The notes below the pieces were generated by a model. It was not told where the DNA came from, searched no databases, and saw only the letters and a list, made by a program, of their open reading frames with translations. From Astropecten irregularis (taxonomy: Eukaryota > Echinodermata > Asteroidea > Paxillosida > Astropectinidae), in assembly GCA_963971285.1 (NCBI GenBank), contig OZ020246.1:24836494-24900493 (forward strand): 64,000 nt of DNA. The letters are read 5' to 3'. The translations under genes and the position numbers were made by a program. Of this stretch, positions 35,135 through 44,687 are shown piece by piece. The first letter of the stretch is position 1; each line of letters starts with the position of its first letter.

Positions 35135-35821
35135 TTGGGTGGTCGTAGGCCTTGCATTGTTTTTCATATGAAAATTACGACAGGACTTTAAAAAAAAATT
35201 TCAGGATAATAATTCTTAGCCCGAAAACAAAAATTCTAGAGCGTAATCATTCTCTTTGAATGATGACCACTGTCTCTGGCTGATGTCTTTTATGAACACA
35301 AATTACCATGCTGTACGTTCTTGAATAGTGTATTGAGACACGTTCAGACGACGCTAATGAGCGCAATTATTTTTTATACACAGTCATTACGGAGGCAATT
35401 TGCATAATTGCTGCTGGTTTTTGTGTGCGTATTCAATCATCCAAGAGCATTATTTCAGTCATCACGTGAAAGATGTCTTGCAATTCATTCTGAATGCTTC
35501 TCTTGCATCATGCTCGTTAGATATAATATTTATCAGCTTTATGGTTGGAAAGATCTCGAGCTCACTGATGATGATAAATTTGTAATGAATGGACAGATGA
35601 TGTATGGTGTATTTAGCTGGATATTGTCCTTGAATTTGTTTTGGAGGGGCAGACTTTGCAATTGCCAAATTTGTCTTAATAACACTAATTGCAGTGAGGT
35701 AGTTTAATTATTTAAATCAGCATTTGTTGGCAGAACTATATTTTATGGCAATGGCAGAGCAAAATATTATAATGTTAATTTCCTGTTACACTCTTTAAAT
35801 CGGAAATGCTATCAAAATTTG
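35135..35821. promoter_or_regulatory. Unique AT-rich intronic sequence, possible enhancer
   Basis: Contains GCTAATGAGCGCAATTATTT, TTTGCATAATTGC, ATCACGTGA and ACTAATTGCAGT within 400 bp. No repeat family and no splice-supported exon; the 99-codon frame at 35408 looks like chance. Confidence 0.3.
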
Positions 35822-35978
35822 GGCTGGATGGCTCAGTTGGTAGAGCACCTGTACGGTATTCAGGAGGTCGCCGGTTCAAATCCCACTCCGGTCAATTTTT
35901 CTTTGTTCACTTTCCAAGGTCTTTAAATGCAGTTAGTTTCCCTTGTGTGGTTATTTGATGAAAATGTGACCACCCTAG
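35822..35978 (+). mobile_element. tRNA-derived SINE, full head
   Basis: The head folds like a tRNA. Acceptor GGCTGGA pairs with TCCGGTC using two wobble pairs, the D stem is GCTC/GAGC, the A box TGGCTCAGTTGG is at 35829-35840 and the B box GGTTCAAATCC at 35873-35883. The anticodon arm has a T-T mismatch and lacks T33, and the T stem is poorly paired, so it is not a working tRNA gene. The tail TTTCTTTGTTCACTTTCCAA..TTTCCCTTGTGTGGTTATTT is shared with the other SINE copies. Likely transcribed by RNA polymerase III when intact. Confidence 0.8.
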
Positions 35979-36190
35979 CTTTTAATGGGTATTCCTGTCA
36001 AATTATCTATCCCTCTGACAGCAGTTTGTTTTTGTTTGTTTAATTCTTTCATTCCACCACATCGGGGCATGATCTGTGAAAGTGTACACAGTTGTTTATT
36101 TGAAGTGGGTTCTGTTCTCACTCCGCATTGGAATTTGTTTGACTTAATATTGAGTGTTTATACGCTGTTTTGGTGCTTCTCTCGTTAGCC

Positions 36191-36313
36191 ATAAAATTCG
36201 TTTAGCTCCCCTGGGTCGACACCAGTCAACCTCATCCCCATTCTCTCGCTTGTTTTGTGCAGTAAAACACGACCATTCCCAGAAAGGGCTGACCCAGGTG
36301 AGCTAAACGAATG
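36191..36313. mobile_element. Palindromic MITE, family N
   Basis: ATTCGTTTAGCTCCCCTGGG and complement ATTCGTTTAGCTCACCTGGG form the ends; both continue into GTC. About 120 bp, single copy here. Confidence 0.75.
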
Positions 36314-37392
36314 CACCCTATAGGGCCTAGGTGTTTGCAGTGAACCTAGATGAATAGATGTGTGCTTTAGAAAGCAGGATGTGACTGGTTTCAAACCCAT
36401 CAAATTAAGCATTATCAGATTTTGCATCACATTGAGTTGACATTGCATGTTGCAATCATTAAAGAATTACAGGCTGGCTTTTCATCAAAACCTGTCCCAT
36501 ACTTGTTAGCTCCAAGATCTAGACCACCGCAAAGTCTTGATTAAAGTTTCGAATTCATTTTCTTCCCCAGTACTTACTGAACTTTTGCATTATACACCGC
36601 TAGTCCGAAGTATAGTAAGGGAAGATGTTGTTTGGTTAGGTGCATTGCAAGGTGCATTAGCTGGGCAAACACTCCAGTGCCGTACAGCACCCCAAGGCGG
36701 ATGGATTCCCATCCCCCTTTGGCCGAGAAGAGACAGGTGTATAAACCCCCATCGTTAATGACAGCGCATTACTCGGCGCCACGTGGTTGTCTTTCCCGGC
36801 CATTTTATGTAACCAGCAGGCAGGTGAATCGGGCCGGGCTCCATCATTGTCTCCCAAGAAGGTCCCCTCCTCATCACCCCCATGGCACGACTGAGAATTG
36901 TTACAGTGAGAGCAGTTGCTGGAAAACCTTAATGAACTTCTCTCCGGAGTCTGGACGGACAGCGATGTTGCACATTGATTTGTATCTCTTTCCTCTTTTT
37001 TCTTTTTTCGTTAACGAATTATCTTGTCAGCCAAGTTTTTTTTCTTCGTCATCCTCGTATTCTCTTGTATCAATAGATGGAATCTGACATGTCCCAAATG
37101 GCAAGATCCTTGGGCTCTGTAGAGCAGCTGTGTTTGCCTGATACAAGTTGTGGTGTGAATGAGAGGGGAGGGGGTAATAGTTACTGGATAGGAAACCATT
37201 TTAACTATGAGCATGAAATACGGGCATGGCTTCTGTATGAATGAATGACCGGTGGTGCACGAGGACCAAGATCCCTCATCATGTGACAAATTGTCAGAAC
37301 AATGTTAATAATGACTCATTTATTTTTGTGTGAATGTTTTTTGGAAAGGCATGGGGAAGATATTGAATTTGCATGGATACATTTTTATGGAA
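36314..37392. other. Intronic stretch with a GC-richer segment at 36.6-36.96 kb
   Basis: The GC-richer part (GTGCATTGCAAGGTGCATTA, proline-coding CCCATCCCCC.. and CGGCGCCACGTGG) carries a 151-codon frame at 36632-37087 that ends in T/C-rich sequence. There are no clear splice sites in frame. It could be an unrecognised exon or a regulatory island. Confidence 0.3.
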
Positions 37393-37400
37393 CTATGAAC

Positions 37401-37789
37401 TAGGGCTGTAAGTTAAAAAAATAATTTTGTAACCGGTTACCCGTCTGTTTTTCGGTTACGGTTATGATTACCCGTATAACAAAGAAAGCAAAGAAAAACA
37501 AAGAAATAGTAAGTTTGGGTCTTTTAGGAACTTGGTTGACAACATTCTTTTGTCACCACATTTGGCAGTGGTAGACAAAATGTCTGGCCTTTACTTTGCA
37601 TAAGCCTGCTGGTCCAATTTTCAAAAGATCATTAACATGTTTTTCTTTGTGAACTCTAGATGTGTCTATGTTTCAAAAAGAAGAGGCCATTAAAAAGATA
37701 CTTTTCAATTAACCTAACTGGGAAAATGTACCCGGGTACCCTTTTGAACGGTTGGTTAACCGGTTAACCGGATACAACCTGCAGCCTTA
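37401..37789. mobile_element. hAT-like element with perfect 8-bp target duplication
   Basis: 389 bp with ends TAGGGCTGTAAG and complement TAAGGCTGCAGG. CTATGAAC is directly repeated at 37393-37400 and 37790-37797, the 8-bp duplication typical of hAT insertion (known). Subterminal GTAACCGGTTACCCG and GGTTAACCGGTTAACCGG motifs are characteristic repeated boxes. Internal sequence is non-coding, so non-autonomous. Confidence 0.85.
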
Positions 37790-37836
37790 CTATGAACGGA
37801 AACTTGTTTCATTCTTTGACATATAGCATTTGAAAA

Positions 37837-37998
37837 GGGTTCTGCGCTCGTGATGTCACATTCAGATGTTCGGACAAACAAGTCGCACGTTGCCCAATTA
37901 ACTTACATGTAAAAGTTGTGAAATTTGTCCAAACATCCGGTTAACTATAGCTGTGGATATAAAGGGCGTATTCTATAAATAGCTCAAACGCAGAGCCC
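37837..37998 (-). mobile_element. MITE family K, copy 2
   Basis: Inverted relative to the copy at 31732. GGGTTCTGCGCTCGTGATG, ATGTTCGGACAAACAAGTCG, TTGCCCAATTAACTTACATG, AATTTGTCCAAACATCCGG, ending CGCAGAGCCC. Confidence 0.8.
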
Positions 37999-38600
37999 TA
38001 TTGCAAATTATCACAAATATCTGGCTTCTACGTGATGAGCAAAAGCTTGTGCATTGTGCATTTTGTCCACAGAAACCTATCCTTATATAGCTAGTGTGTT
38101 ATAGTGCCACTTTTTCTTTAAGTGCTCAACTTAAGAAGCTAGCAGACCTTGGGAGTTTCTCACGCTTTTTGACACCCATCACTGATACAAGTCTGTGGGT
38201 TTTCCTCAACATGCTGAATTTTCTCAACCAATTTTGTGCAACATGGAAGCATTTCAGCTCGCTCAATACTAGTACTACAAGAGCCCTCTGTTGTCCATTG
38301 GCTGAGATCAATGAAGTTATCAAGAGCACGTTTCTTTACTGACAGCTAGTTTGTCCAGCAGCAGAGCTGATAAAAAATTGGAAGTGATTCGTTAGAAAGA
38401 TGGGAGGTATTTGGAATGGAAATTTGAAATGAAACATTGATGTGGGTTTATCTGAAGCTGTCCAAGTAATGAGCCATAACTAAGGACTAATGGATAGTTT
38501 GCCTGCTGATGTGCTCATCACCGTGAAAGGCTTAAGACTTTGTCAGAGACCAAGGATGTGCTTTGTATGAGCAATGACTTGTTCGAGACAATCACTCTTT
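37999..38600. other. Intronic stretch, nothing recognised
   Basis: Unique sequence before the next MITE; no exon found. Confidence 0.4.
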
Positions 38601-38985
38601 AGCCCTGTCCGCACTGGACTTTTTTTTTCGGGGGTTTCACCGTGCTGATGGGTGAATGAAAAATGGTCAAATATTACCGGTGTCCGCACTTTGACTTTGA
38701 ATCGGGTGACTTTACCATGCACGCGCAGAAGAATTACCGAGCTATCAATACTAGGCTCATGAGGGTACCCGACTCTCACTGTCCGCACTGGACTTTTTGT
38801 CTCAGAAAAAGTGTCGCGGGAATTCTTCCTGGGCAGAAGTTGGCTGGTAGAATTGCCTGCATTGGTCGGGAAAAGTAACTGAGAGGAAGACTTCCTGAGA
38901 CGTCCGCACTGGACTTAAAATGGGTAAAGTACCCAGCGTCTCGGTAACTTTGCCCCAAAAAGGTTAGTCCAGTGCGGACAGGGCT
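38601..38985. mobile_element. Harbinger-like MITE with perfect 19-bp inverted ends
   Basis: AGCCCTGTCCGCACTGGAC is exactly mirrored at 38967-38985. TTA lies on both sides if the element is taken as GCCC..GGGC, matching the TWA duplication of PIF/Harbinger (known). GTCCGCACT recurs inside at about 38690, 38781 and 38902, so it has a modular, repeated interior. Confidence 0.8.
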
Positions 38986-39190
38986 TAAGTGCCTCCCGTA
39001 CATAGCAACCAACTGAGAGTTCAGACACATCATCATACCCTGGATGTCACAAATTATTTTTGTGGTCGTAAAACACAGCAGTGAAGCTTTGGAAATAACC
39101 CCACGTCCCTCTGTACTATAAAACGATTATTATTTGTCTGCATTGGTTTGAAAGTGGACTTAATTTATGTAATTTCTTTTTCTTTGGCAG
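38986..39190. other. End of the putative intron
   Basis: Unique sequence leading into a strong pyrimidine tract (TTTCTTTTTCTTTGGCAG) that serves as the acceptor for the microexon. Confidence 0.5.
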
Positions 39191-39226
39191 ATGCAGCTGA
39201 AAGACCTCTAGATCAATTAAACAAAG
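39191..39226 (+). CDS. Candidate 36-base microexon
   Basis: Bounded by a strong acceptor (pyrimidine tract plus TTTGGCAG) and a strong donor (AAAG|GTAAGC). Length 36 is a multiple of three. Joined to the exon ending at 394, the split codon becomes AAT and the frame reads NAAERPLDQLNK, leaving a G as the first base of the next codon. No stop is present in this frame, whereas the other two frames contain stops (TAG or TGA). It could be a cassette exon whose skipping keeps the frame. The call rests on splice signals and phase agreement; no protein family is recognised. Confidence 0.55.
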
Positions 39227-41321
39227 GTAAGCCATAAATACATAACTTAAACATCTATACATCTGCCATGTGCCCAGAAATTTTTTATTGCGGAATCCCC
39301 GTAAATTGTACATGGCCTATTGGGTTGAAGAAAAATTGATAGGTCATCAGTTTGTTTTTTAATAATCCTTGTGGTGGCTTATAAACTCGCATCCATTGGT
39401 GGATGAAAAAGCGTCAACAGTGAGGCAGATGGCTCGTGAATATCGGTGAAACCACATGTATAAGGACCTTTTTGTGTAGCCAAAAATAAGTCTAGTTCTG
39501 AAATTTGTACGATTTTACTACTGTCCGAGGTTAAAGGCTGCTCGTGGAAACTTTTCACAAAACAGGAACCATTTTTTCTCTTCCAAGAGGAAATTTTCCC
39601 ACGGTGTTTCCCGCGCGTGCATCTCAGATGGCCCCCCTTCCTCCCACTCCCTCATGCCCGGGTATAAGAGGATATTGGTCGTACGCAAATCAATCGGGAA
39701 TGAAATCCATAATACCATCTTTTGTGTGAGAAAACAAAGGGGGATAGCTGGTGTCCCCCCTGTCCTTTGTTTGGCCAGAGCAAACTCTGGTCTCCCAGGC
39801 CTGTCTGCTGTAAAGGCAAGATCAATATGAAGGCTACTGATGGTTCAATAAATCAGTAATGTGAACAAATGTTTCTTTGGTCCCCCTTTTCCCACAAGTG
39901 CACTCATGGCCCACGCAGACAAGTAGGCTTTTGTGCCCTTGCTTGACTTGGACATCTTAGTGTCTCATCATCTTTTGGGAATTAAGATAACTTGCTTTCT
40001 TAGAAAGGTTGCTGGTGCCTGACTCTAGTCTTATGAATTGTCACATCTAGAAAACCCAAGGATTGCTTAAAACCGTACTTCAGTACTTCGTACCATCCTC
40101 TGCTAAAGAATTGCCAAGTAAAGGTGTTTTTAGTGCCGCAGAATTCAACTTAATAATGACTCATGAGTTGTAGTAGAGGCGACTAACTGTAGTGTAGAAG
40201 CTGAGGTACCAGACCTTAAAAGGAAAAGGCCTCGCACCTTTGATGATCCAGACTATTGATCACATTGGCTTTTAGATAATTCAGTAGCCTGAAATATTAG
40301 CACGGGCAGCGAGCAGCTGTTGAGCAACAGACATTTTGTCCTCCGATCTCATCCACTTCCTCATCGCCTTCTCTCATCATTGATTGTTATGACAACCAGT
40401 CCAGAATGATGAACTGTGCCCATGGACCATGGCTAAGTAAGTACATTTACCAAAACCACACACACGCCATTGTGACTACGCAATTTTGCGAGATGGTGTG
40501 TAGTCCTTGATGATGTGATCTATCTCCATAGTAATATCGAAGCTCTATGGTGGTTTCTGTAGTCAGCCATTAATTTCCATGACATAAATTGAAGGGGCGG
40601 GATGATCTGTGATCATCACCATTTGCTGACAGAAATGTGTCATAAACGCATCCTCATGATGAATTTATCAGTTGTGACAGATCCATCTTGCCATTTATTT
40701 CAATCGTTCTTTCTTTTTGCATTTGTTTTCATTTGTTTATTGTTCATTTTGACAAATTCTGGCTATACACCTTTATATGGTAAATTTTTCCAATTTTTGA
40801 AAGAGCTAATTAGTTTGGTCATTTGGTCTGTGTTGATCATGGATTTAAACGGTGTGTGAAATCAGTCTTTTGTGGCTTTTGTTATTTTGAGACAGTTGGG
40901 TAGCCAGCCATCATACACTGTCTACTGACTTTTATAACTTCCTGCTGAATATAGGTAGGGGACTTATTACTTGTTCAGATTTTCCTTCAATCATCTTTCA
41001 CTTAGGAATTGGGTTTTGCCATGCTAGCGTTTTGGAAGAAAGCATTCATTCCATTCATGTAATGTTAGAAAAAGACACTTCCTAAACTATTTAAGTTTGG
41101 TTTTTAAAACTGGAATAAGTCTATCAGATTTTGTATAATTTTTTACGCAGTATGAATTCTGAGATAGACATTATGTTATCATTTGAGAGGGAAAATGTTT
41201 AACACAAGTATTGCTGCTTGCCTGAACTTTATTAACAGGCTTGAGCTAAAACACGATCTTTTACATCGTTATCAATCCCTAACATTTTGTTGAATAGAAG
41301 ATGCTACAAGCTGGTTCCCTG
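39227..41321. other. Intronic stretch, nothing recognised
   Basis: About 2 kb of unique sequence following the microexon. No transposon end or further exon recognised; a downstream partner exon for the microexon is not visible here. Confidence 0.4.
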
Positions 41322-41427
41322 ATTATTGCATGATGATCCTAGCAGGATCTTTATCTTAGTCTTCGATAAAGATCCTGCTAGGATCGAAACACACCAGGCT
41401 TTCCTAACTCCAAGCATCTCATTATAA
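41322..41427. mobile_element. Penelope-like family C, head-to-head copy 4
   Basis: GATCCTAGCAGGATCTTTAT and ATAAAGATCCTGCTAGGATC face each other (41335-41385), forming a near-perfect palindrome, followed by GAAACACACCAGG and CCTAACTCCAAGCAT. Confidence 0.6.
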
Positions 41428-41587
41428 ATTGTTAGATGTCTTGTAAAATGGTCTGTGGGGGTACATTCAAGATACTGTTGGATGAAATTAAAATAATGGG
41501 CAATAGGTGTTCAAACTGCTGGTTGAATGGTTTTAGCTACTGGTGCTCTGATGTGCAGTCCTTGGTGAAACACTGAACCAGGCTTCT

Positions 41588-41840
41588 GTGCCAATTTCAC
41601 TGCCCTGCTTAGCACAAATTTTGCTGACCACGAAATTTCTGTCTTAATAAAAACAGGATAATCATGAACAACCTACTTTCTATGTGTTGTGTATCACTTG
41701 TGATTGTTCTTTGGCTGTTGTTCACTGACCACGAATATCAAACAGAATTTTTAATGGTGGTTTGTTTTATTCAGGGCAAGACATTTTTGTGCTAACCAAT
41801 TTTTTTTTGTGCTTAGCAGCTCCATGATGAAATTAGCCCC
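41588..41840 (+). mobile_element. J-type foldback MITE with an intact TTAA site
   Basis: GTGCCAATTTCACTGCCCTG and complement GGGGCTAATTTCATCATGG; both lead into TGCTTAGCACAAA or TGCTAAGCACAAA. The segment GAAATTTCTGTCTTAATAAA is the uninterrupted counterpart of the TTAA element insertion site at 15668. Confidence 0.75.
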
Positions 41841-42614
41841 TTGGTGACAAGTCAGAATTACTGTACATTTTCTCCGTGAGGGGTGGGGTGCCACATGAAG
41901 TTTCATAAAGAGTCATGGTAAACTTTGTGACAGTTATACAACTCGGGTGACACATGTTTTTGTCAGAGTATCCAACTTGCAAGCACATGTTGGTCTCCGC
42001 CCTGTGCAAAAGTCCTGGTGAATCATCAAGCACAGGCTGTGATGTCTTAGACGTAGAGTAAAGAGAGAGCAATCATTCTAGAGCACTCCTTTAGTCTCGA
42101 ATCAAGGCTGAATCTATCCATGTTCGAGATACAGAACGTCCTGTGTTCATAATGGAAAATAGGTACTTTATGAAAACGTGCATTGTGAGTCCTTTTTATT
42201 AATCAAAGTTGAATCGTAAACCGTGAACAGCTTTCTGCCCTTGACCTCTTGGAGGCTTAACTTTTCAATCATCCATAATTCCCTCAGTCTAATAGCCAAT
42301 CTGTTGTTATAGAGGAAATAAAACTCCATCAGGTATTATTTTTATTATATTTTTTTTCAGCAAATGCAGTTTGGATTGCATTGTAAAAAAAATGGGAAAA
42401 AAAATTACGAAAACATTCATGCATTATCAGAAACAATATGTAATTTAGTTATTTTCTCAGTCAAGGACTTAGACTGGAAAACACATCTATCTTAAAATAG
42501 CTGTTTTTATTTTAATTTATAATAATTAAAATTTTCTGGTATTGCATCATTCTATGTATCTGATTGTAATTCTATAGTTGCTTTGGAAAGAATGATCCAT
42601 TTTATGCCTTTGCT
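41841..42614. other. AT-rich stretch, nothing recognised
   Basis: Unique, very AT-rich in the second half. No exon found. Confidence 0.4.
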
Positions 42615-42882
42615 TTAACGAGCATGTTCAACATTGGTAACAACCAAAACAGAAATGTTCACAGTTTTACGTGTAACTTAGAGGGTATAAAGACGGTAAT
42701 GGTAGAAGTATATTGTGAAAATTTGATCTTGGACAGTTTTTTGCTGTTTTCTACTGTTTCCAATAATCATTTGAGCTGAAAATTTCACAGGTTTGTTTTT
42801 ATTCCATGACAAATGGAATTGTGAGCACCGGTCCCCGCAGCTGCTCTGTCACCTTTACCAATGTTGTACTATGCCCTTTGAA
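42615..42882 (+). mobile_element. TTAA-flanked MITE, subtype B, copy 6, internally deleted
   Basis: TTAACGAGCATGTTCAACAT at left, CCAATGTTGTACTATGCCCT at right (right TTAA mutated to TTGA). The first core half is present and the middle is missing. Confidence 0.75.
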
Positions 42883-43574
42883 ATGCTCAACGCGTAGACA
42901 AGTAGTGGAAGTAGAAAGTGAATTCTGTGCTTAATATGAGATCCTATTTCAATTCATGGGTATGTGAAACTTTTTCAGTTGTACGCTATGATCATGTACA
43001 GTTCTCATAACTAGGATTATTTTGCTTACTCAGCTAGCGTAGACAAATTGTTCAATAATTATTGCATGAAATTAGGTCCTATACTCATATACGGTAGTGA
43101 AGCCACATACACACATATCATACACACTGGCCGGATGTACATTGCATACACCAGCACCTGCCTGTATTTTTAAGTCCAACCAATTTTATGGCATATGTAA
43201 CTATTGACATTATAATGAGCTTGCTAATGTTTACGTGTACATGTGATGAATATATGATATGAGTAGGGGGCCTAAGCAATATAATATAACTGTAATATAG
43301 GTAATATTCATAAATGGATAGGCATAGGCCTGGATGTTTATATTCACATGTATCTAGGCCAAATCAAACAGTATATGAATAATATTGAATAAATTGAACA
43401 ATTTGAAATTGTTTGAACTAATTGTACCAGGGCTTCTTCACGGTGAAACAGTTGCAGTTTTTTTTCCCTTGGTCCTCAGCCTCACAATATTGTACGGTAG
43501 AATGCCGTTTTAAGGAACATAGCAGGATCCACAGAGATTGTCTGTTATAGCTGTGGTTCGTTTTAAGCAACAAT
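42883..43574. other. Intergenic or intronic stretch with a possible decayed J-type element
   Basis: TTGCTTACTCAGCTAGCGTAG and TGCATGAAATTAGGTCC at 43024-43079 resemble J-type interior and end, but no left end is visible. Otherwise AT-rich and unremarkable. Confidence 0.3.
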
Positions 43575-43735
43575 GTGCATTCTCCCGATGATGACTAGAG
43601 CAGGCTACTTGAAATGTTGAGACCTTACGAGAAGTGCGAACAAAATTAGAAGTGCGAAAGTACGAACGATACTTACATGGTGTTTCCGCAAACCGATCCA
43701 CATACAAATTGTCACCATGCTTTGTACACAAAAAC
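43575..43735 (+). mobile_element. Penelope-like hammerhead family L, copy 2
   Basis: TCTCCCGATGATGACTAGAG, CAGGCTACTTGAAATGTTGA, GACCTTACGAGAAGTGCGAA, TGGTGTTTCCGCAAACCGAT, CCACATACAAATTGTCACC. Same order as the copy at 59125 but with CTGATGA changed to CCGATGA and a weakened stem II. Confidence 0.6.
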
Positions 43736-44334
43736 TGGGAGCCAAGATTTGTTTTTAAAGAATACCCATTCGATTGCTCATATTTTCGCCAATTTCAGCC
43801 CGATTTTGCTTAAATTCTACATGGTGATAGCCAAGACATGATTGTATCATCTACTTGAATCTTGAAGTGATAAACAGTTTTATTTTAACATAATGGGTCC
43901 CGACACAGTGTTGCGTTTGTTCTGGGACACCCTGTATATAATGCTGCTTGAATCAAGACTACTTCATAGCAACAGGTGCTTGCTTTCTGAGAGTCTGCAG
44001 CTGGTGTGGTATGACTAGCCAGATGATGATGCTGAGGGGTGTGTTTATGACCTTGTAAGGGGATTGATCACACAGGGTGCTTGCCAGAACTAGAAGCAAA
44101 CACTCCAACCCCATTAAGGACCAAATTTTACAATTTAGACTGGCTCTGTGGGATACATTATTTAAAGGGTGAAATCTTCAACCAGCTCATGCAGAGTTTC
44201 TTGGATGCCTTGCCCTTCATCCCGTAACAAGTATGCCTAGTTAGTGGTTGTGGTTTTTGTAATCTGATGTGCTGGCTGGTTTTACTAACTTGTTTGGATC
44301 TGGATTCCATCTGCCTTTCTGGTTTATAAATAGC
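43736..44334. other. Stretch with no recognised feature
   Basis: Unique sequence between two transposons. No exon seen. Confidence 0.4.
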
Positions 44335-44687
44335 TTAAAAGTAGTATTGGTAGCATAGTAAAACAGAAATCTTCACATATTTACCTATAATTGCAGGGTA
44401 TGAAGATGGTGATGGTAGAAACATACTGTTAACATATTTTTGCCTGAAATGGTGTATTTATCCAGAAAGGAGTAAAACCAGTGACCAACATTATTTTTGA
44501 TCTTTTAAATATCAAAAATAAAAGAGAAAAGACTTAAGGAATACTGTGGCCGTTTTTCACTGTTTTCTCAAAAAGTGAGCACCGTGTGGGACTGAAATTT
44601 TCACAGATGACTGTTACTGTATCTGTCTTGGTATTTTTTGGAATCTGCATTTCTTTGACAAAAACCAAAGTATGATATTACCTTTAA
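44335..44687 (+). mobile_element. TTAA-flanked MITE, subtype A, copy 5
   Basis: TTAAAAGTAGTATTGGTAGC at left (about 8 bases of the usual end lost), ACCAAAGTATGATATTACCTT at right, TTAA at both borders, complete core. Confidence 0.85.

Larger units (their letters stand above)
395..39190 (+). other. Putative 38.8-kb intron
   Basis: This spans the donor at 395 to the acceptor at 39190 (pyrimidine tract then TTTGGCAG). The exons on either side are phase compatible, with one base carried over. It is filled with short transposons, described individually. I found no convincing internal exon, though a short cassette exon could be missed. Its reality depends on the two exons belonging to one transcript. 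Confidence 0.5.

Noticed and set aside
35822-35895. Functional tRNA gene
   Set aside because: Anticodon arm has a mismatch and lacks T33, the T stem is poorly paired, and the same body with the same tail recurs, so it is a SINE.
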